In this document: positions 9,525 through 21,014 of the stretch, in pieces
Numbering within the stretch: the stretch's first letter is position 1
Layout: each line of letters starts with the position of its first letter
NCBI GenBank assembly: GCA_003339415.1
Contig: PDHQ01000045.1
Location: forward strand, 1-64,000
From: Ophiocordyceps camponoti-saundersi (nom. inval.)
Taxonomy: Eukaryota; Ascomycota; Sordariomycetes; Hypocreales; Ophiocordycipitaceae
Direction: 5' to 3'
DNA: 64,000 nucleotides
The notes under the pieces: model-generated
What the model was told of the DNA's origin: nothing
Seen by the model: only the letters and a program-made list of their open reading frames with translations
The model's database searches: none
Position numbers and translations under genes: made by a program

Positions 9525-11829
9525 ATGTCGCAAGACACCGGTCTATGGAGCGTTCGCAGACCGCGCGAGGTACCAGATACGTCCTTCGTGCTTCTCGCGA
9601 CGACGCTGATTCCTTACAGACTCTCGGAGGCGCCAGCATGAACACGGGCATCCCACCGCCCGGCTCGACCATGAAGCGCTCCAGCTCCAACAACCCCAAC
9701 TATACAGGCGGTCACGTACGATCCGTCTCGGCATCCAGGCACTCCCTCGCCATGTCGAGACCCAGTCAGCCCCTTTTCCAGCGTTCGTCTTCGGGCACCA
9801 ACCTTGCGGATCTCGGCCTGTCGTCGGTCAAGCGGTCGTCTTTTCAGCAGTCCAAGGGGCCTTATACCGCCATTCCTCACACGCCTGCCACCGCGAGGAC
9901 GTCGACCGATGGCGGCGACCGGCGCAGCAGCGTCTATCGCCCGCGTCATTCGACCAGCGGTGCCGCCACACACCATCAGAGCTTCTTCCAGACCACCTTA
10001 CAGCCCGCAGGCGTGCCTCGCGACCCGCGCCCGCTTAAAGATCGATCATATCAAGCTCGTATTGGACAGGAGCTTCTCGAGTACATGGCTCGCCACGATT
10101 TCGAGGCCGAGATGAACCACGTGCTGTCTCCCAACGTCATCAAGTCGCCGACGCAAAAGGACTTTAACTACATGTTTCAGTGGTTCTATCATCGCATTGA
10201 CCCAAGCCACAGGTTTTACAAAAATATCGACCAGGAGGTTCCGCCGATCCTCAAACAGCTCCGCTACCCGTTCGAAAGGAGCATCACAAAGAGCCAACTT
10301 GCTGCCGTTGGCGGACAGAACTGGAGTACCTTTCTCGGCCTTTTGCACTGGATGATGCAGCTCGCCCAAATGCTCGAAGGCTATGCCACCGAAAAGTACA
10401 ATGACGCCTGTCTCGAGGCAGGCATCGACGTCAGCGGCGACCGCATCATCTTCGACTTCCTCAGCAGTGCTTATAGAGATTGGCTCTCCATGGACGACGA
10501 CACAAGCGACGAAGAAGCCGAAAAGGTGCTGGCGCCACATGTGGCGGCTATGGCGGCTGCCTTTGAACGCTCTCGGTCACGGTACACGGCCGAGCTGGAG
10601 ATGCTTGAAGCCGAGAACGCGCGGCTGCTCAAGGAAATGGAGGACCTGGAAAAGTCGACACCCGATCCTGCCGTTCTGGACAATCACTTCAAGATCATGG
10701 AGGAGGACAAGGTCAAATTCGAGGAGTACAACAGTCTCGCCGTGCAGCGGTCCGACAAGTACGAGGCTCGCATCGAAGTACTCCAGGAGGAGCTGAGCAA
10801 GCTGGTCAAAGAGCTGAAAGAGGCCGAGGACGAGCGGCGGAGCCTCCAGAGGTCGGTCGACGCTCAGGGCATTAGCATGCAGGATATCGACCGCATGACT
10901 GCCGAACGGGAGCGGCTCCAGAAGGGAGTCGAGTCGGCCGGCCAACGATTGGGCGATGTCAAGAAAAAGGTTTCGGAGAGGGAGGCGGAGGCCAGTCGCC
11001 GACTCGACGAGCTCGAACGCACGGTGGACAAGTACAACACACTGGCCTACCAGATCGCCCTCATCCCGGCCACGGCGGCCAACGCCCAGGGCCGGGAATT
11101 CGAGCTCCAGATCATCGTCGCCGACGGGCCCGATCTGGCCGCGTCCGAGTCACAGGGCGGGGGACCGTCGTCGGCGGACCGGCTACTGGCCGAAGCCATC
11201 ACGGGCTACCAACCAGGACACATACTCAATCTCGACATCCGGGGACAGGTTCGGAGCAGCTGCCTGGCGCTGCGCAAGGACATCTCGGAACGACGAGTGG
11301 CGGCCATGGATGACATGATGAAGGACCACGACTTACTCGACGGCATCAAAGAAGCCATCGAAGACAAACGCAACGAGGTCGAAGCCCTGAACCACCGCGT
11401 GCGGGCCGCCGAGGAGGAGTACGAGAAGACGAAGGAGGTGACAACGGCGCAGAAGATGGCATCGGACGCGCAGATCGAGAAGATGGAAAAGGAGCTGTCG
11501 CGCATGCGAGCCGGCCTTGGCGAGTCGGTGCAGTTGATGGAGCAGCGCGAGATCAACACCACTATCGAGTAAGTCTGATCATATAACGAGAATCCCCATA
11601 TCGGAGGCTGACGAGAAGGTTTTTCTCCAGGTACGAGCAGCTTGTGTTGCGGGCGAGCGCGCTGCGAGAAGAGTTACATACGGAGATTGACCGTGTTCTC
11701 AACGACGTCATCAAGTTCAAGATACACATCCAGAAGAATCTGTACGAGTACGAGGGCTTCGTAACGGACGAGCTGGAGAGAGAACTCGGCGTTGACGAGG
11801 CCAAGGACGAGAGGGCCGAGGAGGCGTGA
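9525..11829 (+). CDS. NDC80: Kinetochore protein Ndc80 (Hec1)
   Basis: Ndc80 is the microtubule-binding subunit of the outer-kinetochore Ndc80 complex (with Nuf2, Spc24 and Spc25). Exons are 9525-9569, 9620-11568 and 11631-11829 (730 aa). The first exon, [15 protein letters not shown], is the conserved start of fungal Ndc80, so I chose it over the long open frame that begins upstream at 9401. A basic Ser-rich tail follows (to about 145), the likely Aurora-B-regulated region. Next is the calponin-homology domain (about 150-265) with [31 protein letters not shown] and [15 protein letters not shown]. From about residue 340 the protein is a long coiled coil to the C-terminus. The length is normal and all splice sites are GT..AG. 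Confidence 0.97.
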
Positions 11830-12141
11830 CCGGGGAAACGGAAGGCTGATGATGGCGTTGGAAATCGGGGCATTACCGGGCGACGACGACGGCTGCACGA
11901 CGACTGTGATTTAGCGGGCATTGTGCGACGGATCTTTACCTAGTATCCAAGTGTCCAACATGATACCTGACGGGCAGTAGAAGTGCTTTACTCTTTGGCC
12001 CATGTCACTGACGGCCTGCTGGCAAGGATACGATGCTCGTGAAACAGCCTATGGATGAGGAACAGCAGCATTCGGACTATGTAGCATGGCTAGTGCTTGC
12101 CAGCCACCGAGGAAATCCATCATGGCAAATCGCCTGTGTTC
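11830..12141. other. Convergent 3' region between NDC80 and the ABC transporter
   Basis: About 310 bp hold both 3' UTRs. I see no repeat, gene or clear terminator structure beyond ordinary AT-rich stretches. Confidence 0.35.
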
Positions 12142-14137
12142 TCATCGACTTTTGAGCTTCAATATGGTCCAACTCGTCAGTCGGAAAGCCAGAGTTATGG
12201 CCAGAGAAATTCCCACGCTCCTCCCAAGGTGCCCATCCAGGCTCACATCAAATTGCTTCAGAACGGCCTCTCCGGCAACCTTACACTGACCAGCCAGGTC
12301 AGACTCGTATAGACAGCGGCAACCAGGACCGCAATCGAACGTGGCACCGGAGAATTGACTGAACATCAGCTCCTGGAAGGGGTAAGTTGTAAAGGCCCAA
12401 TGGTGAATGCCGTACTTGTAAAAGGCGTTCAGGGCAGAGTAGGGGATGAAATAGCCTTCGGAGTAGATGGAGAGAAAGTTAAAGAAGGTGGCAAAAGCTA
12501 TAATAAACACGGCATCCGGGAGTATTGATGCCGTCAATAAAACAAGACTCTCGGCAGAAAACATAGTGAGGCATATCCACAAGATCCAGGTGAAATAGGC
12601 GGAAGGAGAGGGTCGCAAGTTGGATAGCCAGTAGAGGAGAGAAGTGAACAAGAGGCCGATGAAGGTCAAGAACGGGATACCGACTATGAAGTTGACCAGA
12701 ACGAACTCGGCAGCACCGTAGAGGCCGTTGTGAAGATCTTGGACGTATTGCAGATAATCTTCTACAATAGCCGGCGCGTAGATGGGTGAGACAAGAGCCG
12801 CGTACATGGGACCTATGAGGATAAGACCTGTCCTTGACTGGATGGAGTCCTGGCCTTCGCCTAGGCGCAACCACACGGTGCCGAGCAAGATGGCAAAGCC
12901 GACGCTGAAGACGACTCTGACGCCATATGGCAGCGGGTCGCGATAAGCCTTGATGAAGCTGCGGTGTACCAAAGTGGCGATCCGACTGCCTGCATTGACT
13001 CTTTGACTTGTCAAGTCCATTATCGAGAAGCCAGCTTGACTTTCAGAGCTCAGGATAGCTTCATGGACTTTATTGGCCTGCGCCGAGGCTCGCCATGTAG
13101 ACTGAAGCTCATCGAGACGTTTCGCCGCCGCAGCTTTATCCCGGGCAAAGTCAACGTTGAGCAGGCCGAGGAGAGAGTCTGCCGGCTCGACGAGGGATAT
13201 TTCCGCACCAAGGCGCGTATAATAATCGCAGACACCAGCCCTATCCCCAAAGTAATGTGACTTTCCCTGGGAAACCAGTGCCAACTTGTCGAAAAGATTG
13301 AACGTTGACGGCGAAGGCTGGTGAATAGAGCATATGACGATGAGATTAAGTTGCTTGGCCATCTTGGCTAGGTACTGGGCCACCTCTAATGCAGCCGAAG
13401 CGTCCAGTCCGGTGGTCGGCTCATCTAGGAACAGAATCTTGGGGTTCGTGATGAGCTGACGGCCAATGCCCACGCGTCGCTTTTGACCTCCTGAGATGCC
13501 CTTCTTCAACGGCGTTCCGATGATTGTGTCGGCGTGGTCGACGAGGCCTAAGGAGTCGAGAAGCGAGTTGATCTGAAGCTTTTGCTTCTCCTTGGAGCTC
13601 CTGATTACTCTGGTCAACCAAAAAGAAAAAAAAAAGAGCTTCAGGCAACTCGGTCAGACACAGGCAAGGCTTACGAGGAAACGGCAAGCCGAGAGGCAAA
13701 GTAGATAGTTTCGAAAACGGTCAGGCAGCCGAGGAAGGCTTCTTCCTGTTCGACGAAGCAGCTGATATGTCGAAGGGTAGATTGAGAGAGGGCTTCCCCA
13801 TTAACCTGAACTTTGCCTGTCGTGTTCGTGCCCTTCATATAACGCTTGGCTAAAGCGTTCAGAAGAGTCGTTTTGCCACTTCCCGACGGACCCATGAGCG
13901 CACAGAGCTCTCCTGATGTGATTGGGTTAATTTCAATGAGTTGAAGAGGGAGGGGCAAAAGGGACGGGTTTCCATCGACGAACCGGCTTTTACTATCCCA
14001 TCCACGTTGTCCAGTATCGTCTTTGGTTGCTTGGTCTTGCGGTCCTTGACAGTGACGGAGATGCCTTGCCAGGAGATGTTGCTGATGCTGGTGTTGAGAA
14101 GAGCTTTCTCGGGAGCAGGGCTTGAGTCGGCGTCCAT
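12142..14137 (-). CDS. Half-size ABCG (White-type) ABC transporter
   Basis: This is an ATP-driven membrane exporter with one nucleotide-binding domain followed by one transmembrane domain. Exons are 14137-13984, 13912-13675 and 13609-12142 (619 aa). The joins restore VKAGELCALMGPSGSGKTT (Walker A, about 59-67) and the region leading to KKGISGGQKRRVGIG (signature). Walker B ILFLDEPTTGLD and the switch ICSIHQPS follow. The C-terminal half contains about six hydrophobic segments of the ABC2 membrane type. The NBD-TMD order and length fit half-transporters of the ABCG group, which dimerise, rather than full-length PDR pumps. The substrate cannot be told from sequence. The start MDADSSPAPEK is chosen because it leads directly into the domain; a longer open frame upstream reaches 14212. 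Confidence 0.92.
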
Positions 14138-14989
14138 CTTGTTGGAGTTGACGGACGGAGGGCACGGAACAGACAGACGATGGGGTATGCAAAGAATGTA
14201 AGTTGGAGGCAAGTCTGAAAACCTGATTGCTTAACTGGGTATATTTCGAAACGACGGACGTGAAGCGTGAATAGTCTTCGGGTCCTTACATATAACAAGA
14301 GGAATCGGTCGCCTATCCCGGCTTTCCCTCAGTGTTTACTCAGTATTCTTGGCTGTAGGCCAATCAAGCGATACATGGCGTATGTAAGAATCACTCAGCC
14401 TACATCCACCCTCATCCCCCTGCTCGACGACGATGCAAAAGCAAGGAGTAAGGTAGCATTGAAGCCACTGAGTAAGTTGTCGGTCAGAGTTGGTGATCGA
14501 TCCTGAGATCAAGACGATGCCTCCACCCAGAGGACGATGGCCGTAGACGGCCGCGACGACACGAGAGAACTGGAGTTATCAAATCATATGGAAGGGAGAG
14601 GATCTGGACCCATGCTGCCTATCAACATGCATACAGGCAATGTCTAACGGCTTGCCTGTTTAAAGTCGTCCATATGAACTCGAGACAGGGTATCCGTAGA
14701 TGGATACAACATGCAACGATCAGCTGCATCAGCCGCCCAGTCGGAGAGGCATCCGCGGCCGTCTGATTAATGAACCTACCTGTTCAAACAGATGTATGTA
14801 CATACATAGGTATGTATGTGTGCAAAATGAGATGTGCGTCGGATTGTGCTCGTGGCTTTAAGACAAGTATCGGGAAGAGCTGCTGCTGTGGCCCTCCCTC
14901 GGAAGGTCTTTGGCCCGGGATTGTGTTCGTCTGTTGTTGATCTCGATCCTGATCCGTTTCTTCCTGACTATGGCTGCTATCGAGGTAGG

Positions 14990-15420
14990 TAGCTATTATG
15001 ACCGTGGCCGTTGTAGCCGTTATAGCCCTTGTGACTGTAGCCTTTCGTAGTCCTTATAAAGGACCGGTCCCAAAGGGGGGTGTTATCGCCGGCCGGTAGG
15101 GGCTGGAGGCCGAAGAAAGCAGAAGACTAGAGGAGGAAAAAGGCAGCCGGAAAAAACAAGGCCGAGGAAGGCGTCTATAAGCAGTAGAAGAAGCAGTAAG
15201 GGAGGGAGCGGTAGCAAGGCTAGCCTCGTAGAGAGCTTATGTGGTATATTGCCGGGAAGGAAAACGAAAACAAGAAAGAAGAAAGAAGGGGCCGTTGAAG
15301 ACGAGGAAGAAAAGAAAAGCTTCAGCTACAGCCGGGCCCCCGTCCTCTCTCTTCCTCCGATCAAATAGGCCATTTCGGGGGTCCTGTCGAGGCTGTAGGG
15401 ACCGTGAAGAACTTCAGAAC
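14990..15420 (+). repeat. Possible old, mildly RIP-mutated repeat fragment
   Basis: The tract around 15100-15310 is purine-rich on the plus strand and, in one frame, would read as a Lys/Ala/Glu/Gln-rich segment interrupted several times by TAG and TAA at places where CAG and CAA would fit the pattern. CpA and TpG look reduced compared with neighbouring DNA. Such Lys/Glu/Gln-rich tails occur in fungal pogo/Fot transposases, but no transposase core, inverted repeat or target duplication is visible. Confidence 0.25.
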
Positions 15421-15593
15421 ATACTTTGTTATACGTAGCGGCTATTAAACGCGGAGCGCGCGCGGGAAGATTGCATCTAGAGAGTCAACCACGCTGGCTT
15501 TTTCCTCGGCGGGAGCCAATTCAGTGCATCTTTCGCCAACCTCACAGCGAAAAGATAGTAATGACGCCATCGTGCAGCTTTGCAGCAGCCGTG

Positions 15594-15601
15594 TCACGTG
15601 A
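15594..15601. promoter_or_regulatory. TCACGTGA palindrome upstream of SNU13
   Basis: A perfect 8-bp palindrome with an E-box core, 218 bp before the SNU13 start codon. The same octamer recurs at comparable distances upstream of GPI18 (twice) and the CUE2-like gene. bHLH factors of the Cbf1 type bind this sequence in fungi; binding here is inferred. Confidence 0.45.
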
Positions 15602-15818
15602 GCCTATAGGGCAAGCTTGGTCCCCTAAGCAAGGCCAAGTCGCAGCCTCGTTGGTGGGGAGGGCCGAGGAAGGCTTATTAAAAAAAAATTTCCCACGCCT
15701 AAGCTACTGCCTGACTTCCTCATCGCGCTGCGCAACTGTTCGCCTCAACATCTACTATCGGGCCGTGAACCTCTCCCAGGCGAGCCTAGAAAGTGATAAT
15801 AACATTCTTTTTTTCGCA

Positions 15819-16347
15819 ATGGCGGACGATACCAACGCCGGTAAGCAAAGAAGAGCGAGACCCAAAAAAAAATCTTCACCTTGCGAAAGGCGCTCCGCTA
15901 ACGGGCTCGATATCCAGCATGGCCCCTCGCCGATGCCCAACTGACGGAGGAGATTCTCAACCTCCTGCAGGCGGCTACGCACATCCGGCAGTCGAAGAAA
16001 GGTGCCAACGAAGGTACGCCTCCGCTCCCCCTCCCCCCCTAAACATCTCTCCAAACAGAGCTGACGGGAACGCACAACGGCCAGTGACCAAGTCTCTCAA
16101 CCGCGGCACCTGCGAGATCGCCATCCTCGCTGCCGACACGACGCCGCTGGCCATTCTGTTGCACATCCCGCTCCTCTGCGAGGACAAGGGAACCGCTTAC
16201 GTCTACGTCCCCAGTAAGACGGCCCTGGGTCGGGCCTGCGGAGTCAGTCGAGCCGTCATCGCCGCCAGTATCAATACCAACGATTCGAGCGAGCTGTCGG
16301 GCCAGATCAAGGCTCTGCGGGATAAGGTGGAGCGGCTAGCGATTTGA
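15819..16347 (+). CDS. SNU13: 13-kDa ribonucleoprotein component Snu13 (15.5K/NHP2L1)
   Basis: Snu13 binds kink-turns in U4 snRNA and in box C/D snoRNAs including U3, and so takes part in both splicing and rRNA processing. Exons are 15819-15840, 15918-16013 and 16085-16347 (126 aa), the usual length. The protein starts MADDTNAAWPLADAQLTEE and contains the L7Ae-family core: KKGANEVTKSLNRGT (RNA-contacting GANE/TK motif), ILAADTTPLAILLHIPLLCED, and VPSKTALGRACGVSRAVIAA. It ends KVERLAI. The first exon has only 22 nt; both introns (77 and 71 bp) are GT..AG and the joins are confirmed by conservation. Confidence 0.98.
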
Positions 16348-16578
16348 TCATGTTGGCTAATTAATCGTCGGTAAATCAAGAATTTACAGGGGTTTTCTGG
16401 GGACGCCGTCAGCGATGCGCCCAAGCGTCTACTAGTCATAATGATGGTGTCCTCGAGTGCGTGTTTTTTTTTTCCGCGGGGTGTCTATTTTTTTCGCCTC
16501 CTCCCAGTCCCTGTCCATCTCCCAAGTTTTCGCAGCTTCCTACAAAACGCCCATCATCAGTTCTCCATCATCATCATC

Positions 16579-17890
16579 ATGGCGTCTTCGCCACAAACGT
16601 TGACCACTGTGTCCAAACTGCCGAATAGCTCTCTGCCCGACGATGCAGCCTCCAAATCCCATCACTTGGTCAAGCGTGGAGTCCTATCCGGCTTCCGCAA
16701 CCCTTACCCGTCGTATTCAGGCTCCATCGGCTTCGGTACGATGCTCCGACATGTTTTATGGTAAGGTTAAACAGGTAGTTAGTTATCCCGTTTGCTATCG
16801 TATGCACATTCCACTGAAGCGAAGGAAACAAAAAACAACAAGGCCTCTCATCACCGGACGGCTTAAGCTGCCGGATACCAGCGCGCCAGGAATCCGCGTC
16901 GTCAGACCAGCCTGGCTTCCTTACAGGACGGCATCGGACCGGCTGAGAGCAACCTGGTTGGGGCACGCCTGCTGCTACGTCGAGTTCCCATCCGGTCTCC
17001 GCGTGCTGTTCGACCCGGTCTTTGAGGATCGCTGCTCGCCCTTTACGTTCATGGGACCTCGGAGATATACCCCTCGGCCATGTGACCCGGCCGACATCCC
17101 CGTCGTGGATGCCGTCGTCATCAGCCACAGCCATTACGATCATCTGTCTCTCGCTTCCGTTGCTAGCATCCAACGAAGACACCCCCACGTGCACTTTTTC
17201 GTAGGGCTCGGGCTCGAGAAGTGGTTCCGTCGCAGCGGTCTCCGGAACGTGACGGAGCTCGACTGGTGGGAGGAGGCGGAGCTGACCGTCGAGGTCGGAG
17301 CCGGTACCCACGACGATGACAACAACAGGGTCAACAACGTCAACAAAGACGTTAACTACAACGATGGCGAGAGGACGCGCCCCATCTCAGCTCGCCTCTC
17401 CTGCCTCCCCTGCCAGCACACATCCGGCCGCACGCCCTTCGATCGCGACACGACCCTATGGTGTTCCTGGGCCGTCCGCTCCGGCGACCGATCCGTCTGG
17501 TTCGGCGGCGACACGGGCTACCGAGCGGTACCTAGCCTCCCCTCCGAAACGGACGACTACGGCGCCGATCACGAGTCTCTGCCCCGCTGTCCCCAGTTCC
17601 GTCAGATAGGAGAGCTGCGCGGTCCCTTCGACCTGGGCCTCATCCCCATCGGAGCCTACCACCCTCGCGCCGCCTTCTCCGCCATGCATGCCAACCCCCT
17701 GGACGCGGTGGAGATCTTTCGCGACACGCGTTGCCGTCGCGCCCTTGGTATTCACTGGGGTACTTGGGCTCTTACCCTCGAGCATGTTGGTGAGCCGCCG
17801 CGTTTATTGCGCGAGGCGCTGCGTCGTCGTGCTCTGCCTGAGGAGGGCGTCTTTGACGTCTGCGACATTGGCGAGAGCCGCGATTTCTGA
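16579..17890 (+). CDS. NAPE-PLD-like phospholipase (metallo-beta-lactamase fold)
   Basis: The family hydrolyses N-acylphosphatidylethanolamine to N-acylethanolamine; fungal members' true substrates are little known. Exons are 16579-16760 and about 16843-17890 (409 aa). The acceptor could also be at 16824; both keep frame and a Trp codon split by the intron. Conserved pieces are [48 protein letters not shown] and the zinc motif SHSHYDHLS (HxHxDH, about 156-161). Further down are [18 protein letters not shown] and GAYHPR, where the remaining zinc ligands lie. An unusual insertion rich in Asp and Asn (around 17310-17365) separates two parts of the domain. The first ATG follows a CATCATCAT leader. 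Confidence 0.9.
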
Positions 17891-18501
17891 GCATCTTTTC
17901 CTCTTTTCTTTTCTTGCCCTCCTTCATCTCCCTCCCCGGCCCCCTTTTTGTTCCAGCGTTGACGGTATCAAAATTCGGCCAACACGTTTCCCCCCCCCTT
18001 TTTATTCCCGCATACCTCCATGTATGCTTTGTGTGTCTCACCACCACCACCACCACCACCGCCCTCGTCTCGCCCGATTCATACGTGCATGGCATGTATG
18101 TATGTATGTATGTATGCGTAGGTACGCTTCTGTGTCCGTAACTGCTGCGGCACATGTCTGTAACACAACATGAATATGCATGCGTACCTAGGTCATGGGC
18201 TACTGCAGAGGCTCACCGATGATGCTGCATCCAGCTGAGCAATACCACGCAGCGTAACCGTAATCTCGTCGAGCATCTTGCCATCACCGGTACCGGTGAG
18301 TGTGACGCTTTGAAATGCCGGGGCACGTGGATTGCATTGCATATCCGCCCCCCTTTTTTATTTCACGTCAGATGAAAAAAACATCTCTTAACCTCCCTGA
18401 CGCAGCTTACTATCGACAGTCATCCAGATTACCAGCCACCATTACTCCGTACATGGCCCTCCTTTCCAACGTTATCCCCCTCCAACCGGGTAGTCATTTC
18501 C
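17891..18501. other. Convergent intergenic region with microsatellites
   Basis: It lies between the stop codons of the NAPE-PLD-like gene and the GH47 gene. It contains a (CAC)n run at 18039-18061 and an (ATGT)n run at 18093-18116. No gene is supported. Confidence 0.5.
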
Positions 18502-20275
18502 TCATCGACGGATCCGTAAGGGGTGCGCCTCGGTATTAAACACAAACTTGCTTTTATCGCCATCGTGAAGCGACAGCTGCACGTCGGAATCGGGCGCGAA
18601 GATGAGGTAAAGATACTTGAGCGTCTCAGCCAGGAAGAAGCTCTGCATCTGATCGATGTAGCCGCCTCCGTTGGGCTGCATCACGTCGTTGAGCTGCGCG
18701 AAGCCGCTTCCGGTCCGGCATTGCTTCACGATGCTGTTGAAAGCCTGCCACGCCATGTCCTGCCACTTCTTGTCGCCCGTGTACCGATAGGCGTAGTAGA
18801 TGCTCTCGACCGTCTCCGGCCTGAGGATGTACGAGCCTTCCGTCGTCCAGAAGCCCGACTTGTCGTAGAAGCGCTGCTGCTGCTGCGGCGGCCGGGAAGC
18901 GCCGGACTCCATGGTGGCCCATTGAAAGACTTCGGGACCGATACCGGCCGGTGTCTGGCGATAGTTGTTAAAGTACGACTCGGCCAGCTGCAAGCCAAAG
19001 TTCGTAAACTCATCCATGCCCAGGATCACGCCGCCGAGGATAAAGTTTCCGCCGGCGAAGCTCGCCACTGCAAACCATTGGTCAGTGTCTTCTCTCTGAT
19101 GGAGATAACGAAGGAAATAAGGGGCAGGAAAAAAAAAAGAAACGAAAACCGGCCGTCTTTTGGGCAACTTACGGTGAGTCGAGAGTGGAGTCAGTGACTT
19201 GCCCGAGTACTGCTGCAGGTAGGTCAGGTCTGGCCGCGTCGTTGGGTGTGACGCCAAGTGCTGCATGGTCGACCGGGCCGCCAGCACCCAGCGATCCTTG
19301 TAGACGCCATAGGCGGAACTGTCGTATTGATACATCTTGATGAGATATTCGTAGAAGCTGTCCGTGCCACCTGACCAGCCGCCGTCGCTGTTGAGGAAAT
19401 TGCCGTTCGTGACCGATAGCGAGTTGCCGACCAGCCCCGGCCAGGGCTCGGTAATGCCCCGCGGGCGCAAGAGGTTCGCCTGCGCCCTTTGGGCGAGCCG
19501 AGCATATGTCGCGTTACCGGTGAGATCGCTGAGCCGAGTCCACTCCAGGATCAGGGTGCCAGCCTCGGCGAGGTTGTTCTCCAAGCTGCCGCTCCTGCGA
19601 TGGGTCGGGTTGAGGAATAGTCCCGGATCCGGGATCCCGCTCGGTGTATCGAAGGCGATGCTGAGTACGTTTGCCAGCGTCTGGGCCTGCTTGAGGAGCA
19701 TGTTCACCCTGTTGCGGCTGATCTGCAGGTTGCTCGTCCCCGTCAACAGGTCATAACCTATGGGGTCATCGTCAGTGAGCAAACGAGACAGCAGAGGTAA
19801 AAGTCCCCGTACCAGCGAGCAGGCCGCCGAGATAGCGAATGTTGGTCTCGAAGACCGATATCCGGTCATTGCGCGCTTTGGTCGTGGTAAAGTCAATCTT
19901 GGCGATTTGGCTCAGCATCTGATTGACAACGTCCGTCTGGCCCATGACGATGGCCGTTGAGAGTCCATCCACCACAGTCGCGCCCCAGCCATTTCTGTCG
20001 CCATATCCATAAGCGATGTCTCTCGTGTCGGGGCAGCAGGGCACTCACCGGTCGTCCTCGAAGCCATTGCTCACAGGATGCAAGGTATCGTGATTGAGCG
20101 CGTGCTGATAGTAGCCACTCCAAGCTACCTGAAAAGCGCGTTTGACCTCAGTCGCTCTGGCGTTGTCTGGCCTCGGTCGTTGCCGAGTTACAGGTCGAGC
20201 GCCGTTCCCTTGCGGAGCGGCCAGAGCCGCGTTGGCCCAGGCGAGGAACAGCAGGCAGCTGATTGTGAGCCGCAT
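18502..20275 (-). CDS. Secreted class I alpha-mannosidase-like glycoside hydrolase, GH47
   Basis: GH47 enzymes trim alpha-1,2-mannose from glycoproteins. Exons are 20275-20049, 19994-19813, 19757-19173 and 19067-18502 (519 aa). The protein opens with a signal peptide ([20 protein letters not shown]). Splicing gives the family blocks [99 protein letters not shown] and the calcium-binding Thr in FNTEAHP. The Asp of DSFYEY and the Glu of RPETVES are candidate catalytic residues. The usual block with a conserved Cys (HLxCFxGG) reads HLASFAGGN, and the usual DALDT is DGLST, so this is a divergent, secreted branch. Activity should not be assumed from the family alone. Confidence 0.93.
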
Positions 20276-21014
20276 GGTGATGCTAAGCAAATCAATCTTC
20301 AGCGGACAGCCGGAAGCCAAGAACGGGCGGGCGGACGGCCGGTGGCTAAAAGGTGCGCTTTCAAGGGCGAAGCAAGGGCTGAAAGATGTCCTGCTCGAAG
20401 AGTTTTTAAGACAGGGCGGCGGTCTAGAAATTGAGCGCCCCCCTAGGGAATTAGGAAAGCCTACTCTGTCACCGGGCCAGAGTGCATGACGCTGCAGAAG
20501 AGACGGCGAATGGTGCTAAAGGTTGTTCACAACCAGGGGACGCGCTTCTCACGAGCCGTCGCACTTGTGATGAAGCAGTGTGCCCTGGCTCCCGCTTGAA
20601 TAGTTCTGTTCCGGTGCCAGTGTCTGCTGAAGGGGGGGAGAAGGGGGGAGGGAGGGAAGCACATTAGTTTAGTTAAGGGAGGTGACTGAGCAGGGGGGGG
20701 GGGGGGCCGGCCGCGGCCATTGGCTTCGGATCCGGCACGACGCTCGACGATCGAAATAAACGGAAGCACCCGCTCCGGCTTCTCAGGGTATTGCTTCGTA
20801 GACTGTCGCAACCGGGTCATCCCACATTTCACTCAACGCTCATGTGCCTGAGGCTGGGCATGTGAGACATCCATCGGGCCCTACCCAGGTAGTCAGGACA
20901 GCATGTTCTACTCCGTAGAGGTCCGTCATACAACGTACATACGTGCAGGCAGGGAGGCAGTTAGGCATCTTCCTTTGCTTTGCTGGGTGATTGACTTCGA
21001 GCCAGCATATCGCC
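20276..21014. other. Intergenic region 5' of GH47
   Basis: About 740 bp with a run of 14 G at 20693-20706 and a G/A-rich stretch before it at 20630-20660. No coding family is visible. It should contain the GH47 promoter (minus strand) and the RAD10 3' UTR. Confidence 0.35.

Larger units (their letters stand above)
14138..15818. other. Long divergent intergenic region between the ABC transporter and SNU13
   Basis: About 1.7 kb without a supported gene. It holds an ACAT/ATGT microsatellite near 14790-14820, a purine-rich Lys/Glu/Gln-coding-like tract with TAG stops at 15100-15310 (listed separately) and the palindrome TCACGTGA at 15594-15601, 218 bp before the SNU13 start. No tRNA-like sequence was seen. 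Confidence 0.4.
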
